Source of the DNA: Ptiloglossa arizonensis
Lineage: Eukaryota > Arthropoda > Insecta > Hymenoptera > Colletidae
DNA length: 64,000 nt
Reading direction: 5' to 3'
Assembly: GCF_051014685.1 (NCBI RefSeq)
Contig: NC_135049.1
Span: 31,389,531 to 31,453,530, forward strand
Position numbers and translations under genes: made by a program. The stretch's first letter is position 1. Each line of letters begins with the position of its first letter. Below the pieces are notes generated by a model. That model worked only from the letters and a program-made list of their open reading frames with translations, had not been told where the DNA came from and did not search any database. Shown here one piece after another: positions 11,100-23,899 of this stretch.

Positions 11100-14000
11100 T
11101 TATACGAATCTTGAACACTGTCGTATCATAAAATGCGACGAATTCAGCTGGTCGAGCATTCCCCTTGCGAGTACGTTATTATGAATAGTCAGCGTTTCCG
11201 AATCACCGCGTGTTCGGTCAAGGACCCTGCCGACGTTCGATTCGACGAACGAGCCGAACGACGGAAATCCCGCGTCACCGAAAAATTACGCGCAAGAAAA
11301 AGCGTATCGCGCTCGGTAAATGTCGCAGTTTGCCGTTAGGTGATCGAAACGCTTGCTCGTTCGTTCGTTCGCTCGTTCGCTCGCTCATTCGCGATCGAAT
11401 CGCAAAGTCGAGCTTTTAACGAGCTTTCGAGCAGGAAATTTTGTCCGTCGCCGCGTCGCTATCGTAAGGTCGGTATCGGGGTATAAAATTTCCTTCAAAG
11501 AACGATCCGTGGCTCGTCGAAAGCGATCGAACACACAAGGGCTTGGCCCCTGTCCCTTTCTCTCCCGGTGTCTCGATCTTTCTCTTTGGAGAACGGGGCA
11601 AGTCGGTACCCCGCCTCGCTCGTAAAGGGCCGTGGAACCGCATCATGCTCGACCGGGACACTCTCTGTACACTCCGTATACCCACCTATACTAGGTGTAA
11701 GTACACGCGAGAATGTATTATATACCTATATACAGCGCCGGCTCTCTCGGCGTGTAACTGAAGTAAAGCCAGGTTGGTGCCCCCGCTAGGGTGAACGAAC
11801 GGGTACGCTCAGGCAAAAGCGAACCCGTGCGCCTCCTCCACCTCCTCCTTCTCTTTCTCCGCCACCTCCTACTCTATGCAACGACCTCCGTCTCCTCCTC
11901 GGCTGAGAGATCCTCGCCACTGATGTCACAGTGGAATTGCAAATTTTTTTCCCCGAATACACAGTCGTCCGTTAGGGAGAGCAACGCGACCGACGACCAG
12001 CGGCATTGCGGTAAAATTTTCATCGAACGTGTCCAACGGTCGCGACACGAGCCTCGTTTTCGCGACTTTTAACCGAACCCCGGATCAACGCCGGACGTCG
12101 AACACTCGATAACAGCCAACGGGTCAAAAGCGAGTTGCAAAGATATTCGCAATTTTATTCGTGCAATTGAATCGCTTCAAGGTTAATTTAACTCGCGTGC
12201 ACCGCCAGCGAGCGTTTCCATCTCCCGGGCGCTTAGCGTGTCGCGGAGCATAAATCTCGGGATTTATGAATCGCGTAGTTTCGTAGATGGTAATACCCTA
12301 CGGTTTTATGAATTAATACCGCTCATATTAGACGCATAAATCTTCGCGTTCAGGTGGATGGAATCGTCTATGGGGATTATCCTGCCGCTTCGCGATTCTA
12401 CTACGGCAGCTCGTTAGATCGCCGCGATCAATCTTTGGATCGTTTCGAAAAAGGGGAAGGAGAGGAACTCGTTCGTTCGTTCGTTCGTTCGTACGCGGTC
12501 GTGGGTCTTCCGTTTGTACGAAATTACAAGTTTCGAAAGTCCGGGAAACGTGCAACGCAAATTTTCCTTTATTTTATATATTTTCAACGCGAAACGCCAA
12601 CAACGCGCCTTTCGAAAACCTCCCGTTGGAAGGAGCGATTCGTTGACATTTGTTTCTCGGCGGTGAATTCGAACGGTAGGATCGTAGATCTTTTCTTTTT
12701 TTTTTGATTTTTCTTTCCTCTCGTCGCAACGTTTCGCAGAAGGGAAAGCCATCGACGAGAGACACCGCGCGGTACCGGTGAACGTTCGTTCGTCTTCGAT
12801 GTTGCGTACGCCCGGTGTCTCGGTCGAATCTCGGATGTCGTAAATATCGTAGCAACGATTCGGAACCGATAACGATCGGTGCAGCGGGGAATCTAATCTC
12901 GATGTCTGCGGTCTGTTCGCTTATCGATAGCGGACGCTCGAAATCTATCTACCCGGCGTGGGCTTATCGTATTTCAATAGCCGGTCCAAGTTCGAGGCGT
13001 GTGTGCTTACCCGCGAGCGAGACGCCGCGAACAATTTCGACACGCGCGCGATCTACTTCGCGTCCTCGCCGATGTCGACTCAACCCACTGGCCTACATGT
13101 AGCTCGTTTGAACCATCCGTACGACCTTGGACCGATATCAGCCGCCGCGTCCACCGTTTCCCGGTGATTTCACGAAACGTCGACTCCAAGAGCGCGGCGT
13201 CGTTCGTTAACCGCGTGCGAAGCACGGCCGGTGCGAGAGCCATCGCGGCGTGTTCCACGCGAACGGAACGCAATAAAACCTTCCGAACCGTAAACGTCGC
13301 GAACGGTTAACGCTCAATTAGCGATTTACTGGCACCGCGGAGGTTGGTCCGCGCGTCAACCGACGTCTACGCCGGGTAACGCTAAAGCGCGCCGCCGCGG
13401 GGGGCAGCCCGCCTCGGCGGCCTAATGTCGAGTTAAGCACCCCGACCTGCCTCAAAAGACGTTGCACCGACGTAACAGATAATAAATCCCGTGCTTCGGG
13501 TGTACCGAGTGATAGCGAGCCGAAAGAAAATGAGAGTGTCGGCGGCGAACGAGGATGGACCAGAGAGGGAGGCGTCTCTCTCTCGGACGATTACCAGCCC
13601 CGCTCCGCTCCCGTAGAATCCTTCTTTCCATCGCCGCGAACACGAACGGACGATCCACCGAACGAAGCGGGAGAACGATGCGTTTTCAACCGGGAACGAA
13701 AAAGGAATTAACCTCGTGACGCTACTCGCGACATTCGAAACAGTTTCTCGGACACTTTCCTTTTTGGCATCGCCCGTAGAAAGGGAAAGCCGAGACGAAC
13801 GCTCGATAACGAGCGAAGAAATTCGTACGCGACCGGGACCGATCGAACACGATTAAGAACCGTTCCCTCGATTTGTCCGCTCGTTCGTAGAATCGTCCGC
13901 GAACGTACGCGTTCGTCTCGGTGGTATCGAGTCCCAGCTGCCGGTACACGGCGCGATCAACGTAAAATTGATATCGCAAGTGGCGCTGCACACAAAGAGC

Positions 14001-15270
14001 ACAGAACCACCATTTATTATCGTACATTGGAGATAACGTGGCGTCCGATTGGGCATAATTGAACGAGATAATAATACGTAAACATCGGTCGAAGTTGCCG
14101 CGAGCGAGTCGGTTTTATCAACGAGAAACGTGCGTGCGACGCGGGACAAGGAAGGAACTCGCGTAGGAACAATCGTTACCGAATAGGAACAACGCTCGAT
14201 CGAAAACACCTAAGCGGGACCCTCCGGTGGCGTAATACGTGCGGTTCGCGAAAGAGAGCAGGGAAAGTATTCGAACGACGCGCAAATGGATAGGAAGGGG
14301 GCCACGCTCGTGCGAAGAAACGAACAACGCCAAACGGGAACGTTCGATGCGATCTACGATCGATAAAAGAAACTCGGGGAACAACGATACCCGAGGAAAT
14401 CGCGGTTCCTCGATCGGGCGACGTTTTTCCGGAGAACGCGCGATAAAATTCAACGCGACACGGACCACCCGTGTCCGCTTTGCGCAATTGCGTTAAATAC
14501 TCGCGCGGAGGCTCTCCAACGACGGCGTAACCGAGTCTCGCGGTTCCAGGGCCGATCGTTTTGTTTATTTTCGGAATTTTACAATGTAAACGACGAAAGA
14601 GCGTATTCGGCGATTTGCGGTCACGTTACAACCGTCTCGAAATCCCGAACACTCGCTCCGTACGAGAAACATCGGGGTACGGCTTGTAAATACGGATGTA
14701 CACCGCGTAAAACTGTCAGCGCCGAAACAGCGTAACGTCCCACGGAATTGAAAAATGAACTCGAGCCCAATTGTCACGGACCCTGAAAAACGAGGCGCAG
14801 AAATATCAAACGGCAAAGACAAAGTAGTCTCGGTGATTACTCCGTCACCGTAACGGGGGTTCCTTAACCTTTTTAAGGTCGCAGCGGCAACTCGGGTAGA
14901 TCCGCTCCCGTAGCACGGTTCTCTATCGCGAGCGCTCGTACCGACAACCTTCGAAACTGTACGTTTGAAAGAAAAAAAGAAAAAACGCAGTACGACGAAT
15001 CTCGATAGACCTGCTGGCAATCGTTGCCGTGAATCGGTACCGTGCCTAGAAAAAGTTTCGACCGATTCCAGGAAAGAAGGTCGATCGAGGCGACCGCTCG
15101 CACGGGCATTTCTTTTCTTATCGTTGCTTGCCAAATTCGTAAACGTACCGCGGTTGATCGTGTACGCTACCTTCGATTGGCCAACGGATATTTATGTTTG
15201 CTCGCGTCGAGAGCGAAATATTTATAAAAATATATTCGTCATCGGGACGGTGCGCGTATTTATTGCAAAT
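11100..15270. other. GC/CpG-rich DNA, no confident gene
   Basis: CpG becomes very frequent from about 11.1 kb. Open frames on both strands are Arg/Ser-rich and overlap each other, as expected from stop-codon scarcity. Two stretches look more protein-like: 12352-12460 plus (after TTCAG) and 12990-13167 plus. Both are described in findings and are not called as genes. Confidence 0.5.
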
Positions 15271-15279
15271 AGAGACGGA

Positions 15280-16080
15280 GAAAATTGCGGCGCGCGAGCG
15301 AGCGAGAGCGAGAGAGAGGGAATGAGAGCGAGAACGAACGATAACGAGGGAGCGTCGTATCGAGAAAGCGGGAGGGAGACGAGGCTAGTTCGGCGAGAGC
15401 GAGAGGCGGCGAGGCGCGAGGAGGCGATTGGTGGGACGGAGAGAGCGCGGCGGTGCTCGCGAGATAGAGAGGCGAGTCGACGGTGAGTACGCGGGAGGGA
15501 GAGAGACGGTGGTAGCCGAGCGCGAGCAGGAAGAAGCGGCACGAGCGAGAGCCAGGGACTTCGGGAGTGCTCGGTCGCTCAGTCGAACGCGCGATTACAA
15601 GCACACGAGACGCGTGGGCTCTCTCGACGGCCAGGCTGGAAAGTGTTTCCGTTCGTACGCCGAGACCACGTGCCGGCGAAGCCGCCGCGAACCCAACGCA
15701 GCCGAGTGACATCGGAAAACGGACAGGACAGCGCACACCGGGTGGCTCCTCCCTCGCCGCCGCGTTACTTCTCCCTCTTTCGCGCTCGCTCGCACGCTCG
15801 TTCGCTCGTTCGCTCGCTCTCCGTCAATCGAATACCACCCTCTTCTCCCCTGGATGCACCGTGGAGAACGCGCGGTGTCGCGGGCCAAACCAGGCCGGAA
15901 AGAATCGCGGCGAGGACGGTGCGCAAGTTGCAGTGTGTGGGTGGTTTGTCAGTTGGTGACTCGAAGTGAACCGAAGATCAAAGCCGGAACGATCGAGCCG
16001 ACGATCGAGAGGGAGGAACGAACGAGAGGACTGCGCGAGACCCCTGGATCCAGATGTCACGGGCGCGTTCTCGATCGGTG
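15280..16080. promoter_or_regulatory. CpG-dense block, possible promoter region
   Basis: This block is packed with CGAG, GCGC and TCGC motifs and purine-rich runs, and has no balanced open frame. Such blocks often mark promoters or first noncoding exons, but no TATA box, initiator or linked coding exon could be assigned. Confidence 0.3.
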
Positions 16081-18042
16081 AGTGACGATCGTTACGTTTA
16101 TACGTTTCTCGAGGGTGAACCGATCCGACCGGCTGGATCGAGCGAGATCGGGGTCACCGATTCGGTGAATCGCGTACGCGTTCGATACGCGTTCGAACGC
16201 CTCGACGTATCGAAGGGTCCGGTGCGGTAACCGGGTATCGCCGGTTTTCCCTGCACAGGACGTCGGAAAAAAAAACCCGTTTCTTTCCACGACCAATGTG
16301 GAAGCTTACGCGGTCGTCCAGTCCACCGAAAAGGTGTAACCGTTCTGTGCGCGTTTCACCACGATTTCGCATCGCTACTCGTTAAAGTAATTCGTTTATC
16401 CGTCTCGAAAATCACGGCTGGTTCGAGAATCACCCGTTCGACCTTCGATCGGGAACGATCTCGGCCCACGGGGGGGTTGGTGGATCGAATTTTCTACCGA
16501 ACGAGATTTCGCGGACTGTCGGGGTGCGGGTGCTGTCGATACCAGCGACGGTATCGCGACACCTTGGGAACGCTTTCCGACGACAACCGCGCAACCGGTT
16601 CGTACGTCGACGATTCTTTTCGCGACGTTTCGAACGGAAACGATCGCCGGCGCAACGGGAAGGCGTTTTTTTTTTTCAGCGAAATTGGTGAAATCGGGGC
16701 AGGGAGAAGGGATCATTGACCGTGCGGATTAAGACGGACTAGGACATCGTCGAAAGTTTCGGTCGGTCGTGAAAAAAGTGTCGGTTCTCCGAGAACGGTC
16801 GAGCCGCGACCCAGTTCCGTTTCGGAACTTTTCCAGCGTTTCGTCGAGGACGCGTGGCGATCCCCGAGCGTCACGGGGGTCATCGGAACGTATCGCGATT
16901 CGATACCGTGCGTCAGTATTCTTGGTACATTGTTTACGTTCCTAGCGAAACACGTCGGAACGAACAGAGCTACTCCTTGACTCGCCACTGAAATAGATTC
17001 GTAACATTCTACGTTTAACTTAAACCTTATCGTGTCAATATTTAACTTTCCCCTGGGAATATCTTTCGAACCGAAGCTATTTATCTCGAGAGGTACAGAA
17101 CGCACGGGGATACCACCGTGAGGATATCCCCGGGGAATTATTTATCGCCGACTCGTTCCCGGTTACGGGGAAGTTAACGAGTCGCCGGTATCGAGCGATT
17201 CGGCTCGGATCAAAATGCTCCGCGAGTGTCGCAGAAATCGTATCTAAATCCATTTCAACGACAACGACGCTCACGTTCGAACGACCAACGAACCGCGTAC
17301 GTTCCAACGGACCGCTACGCTCACTGTACAATTTGTCCAACCGTTTCGACGAATTAACGCGCCGTAATGGCTCGATGGTAAACTTTCGTTCCGTATTTTT
17401 TACCCACGCACGTGCTGGGACCTTTTAAGCGTTCGCGACGTTAACGCGCACCGAGGTTTCCTTCGCGAGCCGTGTATACCGTTCGAGAACACCCACTGCT
17501 CCGAAACCTGCACGTTGTACGTTCAACGCGGTAGTTCTCGACGATATTCTCGAAGTCGTATTTCGATCACCTGGACAACGTTTGCAACGTTATCTCGCCT
17601 TTGTTTACATCCGAGACGCGCGACGTTGATCCGAATTTTAACATCTCGGTGGGCGAGCGTCGCGGTGATCGGTCGGTCACGGTCTATCCGTAATCCTGAT
17701 GCAAAAACCTGGCCACTTCCCGAATCACCGTAACCGTGTTACGTTCTCGTCGAAGCCGCGGGATTTTTGCTCGCAACGCACCTGCCGTTTCGTACGTCGT
17801 GCACGCCCGATGGCGGTCCGATTCCAACGGGACACCCTGTACATCGTGGAACCGGCGAACAGAATTTATACGGCAACCTAATATTTACGTCACACATGGC
17901 GCGAGAAGCACTGTCGTCCATCGATGGCCGGCGCGTAACTTTTGTTTACGCTTCGCGATCTCGCGCGCGCTTTCTTTCGCCTCTATTAAAAATTTTAATG
18001 GGCTCGCATTCGTTAATTACGCCGGAACGAAAAAACCACCGC

Positions 18043-18125
18043 GAGAGACTGAGAGAGAGAGAGGGAGAGAGAGAGATAGAGAGATAGAGAGAGAAACGGA
18101 CAGCGAGAGAGAGAGAGAGGGGGAG
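18043..18125. repeat. (GA)n microsatellite
   Basis: A degenerate GA repeat with GATA, GGGA and GAAAC interruptions. Confidence 0.85.
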
Positions 18126-18215
18126 AAAGTGCCGTCGAAACTAAGAACACCGGCGCTGGTTACAGAAAGTTAGCGCAAACGAGTAAGCGTTACGACCGTG
18201 TAGCGTCACGTTGAA

Positions 18216-18420
18216 CGATATATACGTATATATATATATCGTATATACGTATTTATATCTATATGTATACGTATGTGTATATATACATACGTATGTACAT
18301 GTACATACGTATATACATGCACATGTACACGTACATATATATATACATATATATATATATATAGACACATATACTTATACATATACGTATATACATGTAT
18401 ATATATATATATATTTATAA
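18216..18420. repeat. (TA)/(TACG) alternating purine-pyrimidine tract
   Basis: About 200 bases of alternating TA, TACG and TACA steps, largely self-complementary. Open frames through it on both strands read Tyr/Ile/Thr and are artefacts. Confidence 0.9.
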
Positions 18421-19942
18421 CGAACCGCGGAAATCATAATTCCGGAGGAGACGTAAAGGCTATGCCGCGAATTACAGAGAAAGTCTCTCCGACGTGCTTA
18501 CACGCATACAGTCGCAACGGCGTGTTGCGTTCCCCCGTGTGCTCGATCGCGAAAGGTAAAAATCCTCGTCCGATGAAAAGTGAAATTAACGAAATCGTCG
18601 TTGAGTCATTCTCCTCTTTTCTATGCGCGGCGATCGGTCGGTAACTCGTAACCCGGTGAAACTAAAAAGAATCCCGACGGATCTTCCAGCGAAAATTCGT
18701 AGCTACGCGCAGCGCACCGGATCGCTGCGCGTTTCTCGCACGAGGACCATTTCCTCTTCGATTCGATCGGTTTCCTTCGGTCGGGAGAGAGAAAAAAAAA
18801 AATAAATAAATAAACGAAAGCGAACGACCACGCGAGCGGCGTGCCGCACACCCTAGCCGCCTAGTATTTTCGCGGGGCTGAAAAGCAGAGGGCACGGGGC
18901 CGTGAAAAACGAGCGGACGATTTTTCCAGATAGCCGGTTAAAAGGTGGCGCGATCACAGGGACGATTATTGAGCATTGTTGGGTCCAGGTTTGCGATAGA
19001 ACGAGCGAGTGGGTAATGCTGTACTGTTTGCGCCGGCCCTGCGGGGTCTCTGACCGCCCGTCCGCGCCTCTCAACTCGACTTGCTCGCTTGTCCATGCTC
19101 TGTGCGGCCTACCTACGGCTTATGGCTAAAGTCACGTCTCTCTCTTGGCGTCTCTGCGAGCCTTTCTTGGACGAATTTCGCGAAAAGCACTACTCCGTCT
19201 CGCACGACAAAGGGGAGAAACGAGACACGAGCGCGACTCCGTTCCGCGGACTCTGCCTCTTTTCGACCTTTTTCTACCCCCCCTGTGCTCTCGATGGGTC
19301 TCGCGCTCTCTTACGTTTGCGTTTTCGCTGACGCGGCAGAAGTCGCCTCGCGACCGTCCTCGATCGGTTTTGCGAGACTTTCCTTCGTCTCAACCCTCTC
19401 GATTACGCGGCGAAACGTTCCCGAGCGTTCGCGAGCGTTTACCGGCGTTCGCGAGTACTCGTTCGATCGGTGAACGCCCATGAGCGTTCCTCGGACACGT
19501 TCGTTCGACGCGACGCTAAGCTCGGTGTGGCGATCGAAGCGCGCACGTTTCGAATTCGACGATATTCTCGGAAAGAGAAATCGCGAAACGAGTCCCGACG
19601 AGATACTTTGCATCGCGGTTCGGCCAGCGATGCATCGATTAGACGGCGTCGTTTCGGACGTAAAATATTCCACGGTTACGAAAAAAAAAGAAAAGAAAGA
19701 AAAAAAGAAAAGAAAAATGGTTCTTCCTTCTTTATTCGTTGCTCGAGATTCGTATCCGGATAATGAATTTTGCCCATCTCCGCTTCAGTTCGGTACGCGT
19801 GGCCGTAATTCGTTTCGTTCCCTTCGCGAGCGTACGCGTTGCGCGTCCGTTTCGAAAAAACGACGGGCGACGTTAACAAAGCGGCGCGGCGAGGCAAATG
19901 GCATTTTAGAAAGCACGAAAACGAGCGCATCCGTCGACGAAC

Positions 19943-19968
19943 GGATATATATATATATATATATATAC
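19943..19968. repeat. (AT)n microsatellite
   Basis: A short AT run inside CpG-rich DNA. Confidence 0.85.
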
Positions 19969-22533
19969 GTATTCGCGTACATCGTCGGCGGTCGTTTCTC
20001 CTTTTCCCAAACGAGGGGATTGTTTTTTTTTTTTACCGCCGTCCGATAATTGTCGAGGATTAATATACACGGCGATGCATTTTTTGCCCCGGGCGTTGCG
20101 CAACGCGATTGCACCTCCTTTCGCCCGGTGCATGCTTTCTAGACGGGCCGTTGTTGCACGAGTTTTCGAAGACCAAAGCTATCGACGAAAGGAGGCATCG
20201 GTTGTCCGCTCGGGCCGACGAAATTCCACGAATCTCGGATAAGATTACGGATTCGAACGGGAGGTTTCGGTGTTACCCGCGCCGAGCGAGACGACCGTTT
20301 GAAAATGTACGGGATACGTTTCCGGTGGTTGCGCAAAAACGAACAACAACGTTCCATCGAATCTTATCGTTTCGGGCTTCGATTGGTATCGCGCGGCGAC
20401 CGGAGAGAAGCCCGCGTTCCTCGAATTCGTATTTTCGGCGAGTGGTCGGCTCGTATCGCGTACAACGACTTTCGTTTCGTTGGTTGTTTCCCCGGTGTTT
20501 CGGGCGAACGATCGAGAAACCGAATCGCGAAACGAGACTGACGCAACACCGTGGCGTTCCCGTGGTACGCGCTCGTCTCTCGACGAGCACCGCGACTTTC
20601 CTTTGCCTCCTCCTCGCTTCGTAAACAATCCACGGTATATATCAGGTACACGCGTTCACGATCATCGATTATCGGAACTCGGCCGAGCATATCGCGGACC
20701 ATTCTACTTGCCCGATAACTCGCGTCACCTACTACTGGCCGAGGCTGCGGCCATAGGTTCGCGTCGAGGCGCGTAGGCGGCCAGGCGTCGTCCGTGGGCG
20801 CGCTTTTTCGTACGATCGCGGCTCGCGTACGATTAGGCGGACGACAACGGGGTCGAGAAAAATTCACGAGCGTAATCGGGCCACCGTCCGCCGGGTGAAA
20901 CTCGCTCCTCCCGCTCAACCTTCGAACCCGACGGCCTCGTTTAACCTTCGCGGCTCTCGCGCAGGATCGCTCTCGCGATCGGTCGCTCGCGCCGGTGAAA
21001 CGCTCGCGTATCTACGGAGAGCCGCGAACGAATAAAAGTAAACGGATACCGTCGTTAAACGGGAATATAGGGTAGCAGCGTCAACGACGTGCATGAATTT
21101 TTGATGCCGGCATGAGCGCTGTGCACGCTGCAGGAATTTCAAGCGACACGTCGCGGCGCGTGAATCTTTAACGCGTCGTGCCGCGCGAGAGCTCGTTCCA
21201 CCGAACCACACCGGAGAACAACGCCGAACTATACCAGCGGAACGATTTTCGGCGAACGGTGACCACGGTGACGACTTTTAACACCCGATACACCGTGTGG
21301 ACGGTGACACACACGCGCGTTATCCTCCTCGTTGCTATTGACCTATTTTTATTCCCGTTATTCCCGTTATTCCATTTGGCGTCACCCTTCTCCTCGAGAT
21401 CGTCTTTCAGCGTACCGAGTGCACCGTTCTCGTCGCGAATTAACTTTTTCCGCGTTTCTCGGCATTCGACGCCTTCGTGCGTCGAACCACGCGAGATCTA
21501 CACGTTTCGAGTTCGAACGTTGCAAAGTTTTCTCCGTTTCGTTGAATCGATCGGATTCTTGGACCGTCGATGGTAAAGTAACCGAGAAAATATCGTTTCA
21601 AGAGACGCGAGAGACCGACTCGTGCGAAATCGTACGCGTCGTATGTTCGAACGAGGCGAACGAGAAAAATCCGCGGACAAAAGTGTCCCGAGTCAGATCG
21701 AATCCACGAGAGGGTAAATATTCGGTGTCGGTGTACCAGCGAGCTCCGTAATCGCGCGAGCGGAAACGATTTCGCGCGTTTCGGTCTCACGGATCGCGAA
21801 CGAGACGCACGGAGAGGATTTCACGAACACCCGGTATTTTGCGGTGTAACGCGCGCACATGCACCGCGGTGTGCAGCCTGTGTGCACGCGAACGAACGCA
21901 CACCACGACGACGCCAGTGAACCGAGCATTATAGCGCCCTGCAAGAAACGTCGGCCTGGTGCATTGACCGCGGTTGACCACACGTCATCGAATGAGTGAC
22001 GTCACAGGGTTCGCTGCATGAAAGCTACGTCACGGTCGGTTGCATCCTTGGAGATGCATCCTCGAAAATGTTCCTTTTCTCCGCTCGGTAACCCCCTCGG
22101 GAGGAATCCAACCGCGTTAAGCGCCGAGCGACGATTCTAGTTTCTCGTCGCGGGACTTTCCTCGTTCGCGACCATCGGAAAAACTTGCGTTCGAGTTTCT
22201 CGAAACGGTGGTACCGTTCCAGGGCTCGACGAAACGCCACGAATCTACGGAAAACCTTCGTCGGTCACCCGTCGGGGTAATCGGGACATCGATACGCACC
22301 TGGCTGGTCGGTATTCGCTGATTATCGAGCGTCAACCGACTCCGGTGTGATTTTTATCTCGAACCGAACGGTCGAAACGGATGACTTATCGCGCGCGCGG
22401 ACCAAGCCCGGCCGAGTAATTCTTTTCCAACGCGTGTAACCTCCGATTCATCACGGTCGACCGCGGGCTATACGGTGCGCGCATGAATAGTTAACGAACG
22501 GGCGTAGGAGGACCCAAGATTTTCCTCCGACGA

Positions 22534-22804
22534 CTATGCGCCCGCGATGTACCTGCGAGTATAATAGCCTCGGTTATACATAGAGCCGGCACGGCTATAC
22601 CTTTCCGAAGCGTATGCAAGCGCGGGCGAGTTCGTTCCCTCGAACGAGTAAATCAAGTCGCTGGTCCGCGAAGCGCCTGAATGCCTTGAGCTCTCCGTAA
22701 GACTGGCCAAGAATGGTTCGACATTTTTCCCCAGTATCCTGATCCATTCTTGCCCCGCGCGATTCATCGCGATATTACCGATGGCATACCTCGACAGGAA
22801 AAGC
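22534..22804 (-). CDS. Candidate terminal exon, unrecognised
   Basis: An open minus-strand frame of about 90 codons follows a possible acceptor (GATCGAGCAG, exon from 22804) and ends at TAG 22536-22534. Its composition is more protein-like than nearby frames: IAMNRAGQEWIRILGKN, VEPFLASLTESSRH and SDLIYSFEGTNSPAL are seen. The local base composition is less CpG-dense than the flanks. No family is recognised, and no partner exon or poly(A) signal was found. It could be a conserved noncoding element or chance. Confidence 0.25.
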
Positions 22805-23865
22805 CTGCTCGATCCGCGCGCAACGTTCAACCAGCTTCGTTTTATTTATCGGTATCGAGACGGTGAATTTTATACGAACACTCGTCCCGGATCCACCGCG
22901 AACGCACGCCCCGTTGCGTTCAGTTTTTCGTAAACGTTTCTCGAGAACGCTTCTTACCCCGACGGTCCAAAGAACGAACGCAACTCGTTCTCTTATCTCT
23001 CGCGATTTTCGGTAATCCTCGTTTTTTATCCGCTCGTTGGACGTTTCGGCCGCCGCGTACGCTTTCGCTTGTTTATCCGTCGATTGTTTTGCCCGAGTTA
23101 ACTCGGGCGCGGGCGCGCGCTAAGTGGATAATTAAAAACGATACGGTCGACGATAAGGCGAATCGTAAGTCTCTTTCCCGACGATCGATTTCTATCGGTA
23201 GGTTCGTTCGCCTCGGTACCATCCGCGGTCTCTCCATCCTTCGGCGTTTTATTACGGTATTCGAACTTTGACTTATCCCGGACGACACGGAGATACAACC
23301 GTGATCCGTAATGGGACCCGAGTCTCGATTTGTGCGTAACGTAGCGGGTCGCGATCAATAACGTTTCTAAATTTACAGATAACAGGGTATCGAGGTGACG
23401 TTGCACGAACCGCGGTAATAAACCGTACTCGAGGAAATAAACACGCGGAAAGATATTCGGGAATTCGTGGCAACGGTTCGTTCACCGTGCCATCGGTACT
23501 CGTGGATTTCTACCAGAGAGATTCGTCTTCCTTTCTTTTTCGTATTTCGTTACAAAGGTGAGAAAGAGTGCAAAGTGAGCACTTTGTATATTCGTATTAC
23601 CGATGCGTCTACGAGGGAGGCGCGTCTCGTCGATCGCGATAATAATGGTAACGCGAGAGACGTAAAATTTCTAATGCGTTTTCGAGGGGTCTCGGAGCAT
23701 TACGGGTTCGAAGCGTCGGTCGAGTGCTCGTGGCGATACGGGGGACCATTTAAGCGACTGCATCGACCGGTGTGCAAGGAGGCAGCGGAGCTACGAGAAA
23801 GTATCTGGCAACTTTCTCCGGTGGGTTTAGTTTGCACCACGGGTCACCAGGCACGGACATTAAGA

Positions 23866-23899
23866 GCGAACGAACGAACGAACGAACGAACGAACGAAC
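23866..23899. repeat. (CGAA)n microsatellite
   Basis: Eight or so CGAA/ACGA units. Read as protein it gives the RTNE-type repeats seen in several spurious frames. Confidence 0.9.

Larger units (their letters stand above)
16081..22533. other. CpG-rich noncoding DNA
   Basis: No convincing exon was seen. It contains microsatellites near 18.1, 18.3 and 19.95 kb and short homopolymer runs. Long open frames (for example 19480-20049 and 20364-20918) are Arg-rich and overlap frames of equal length on the other strand. Confidence 0.5.
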
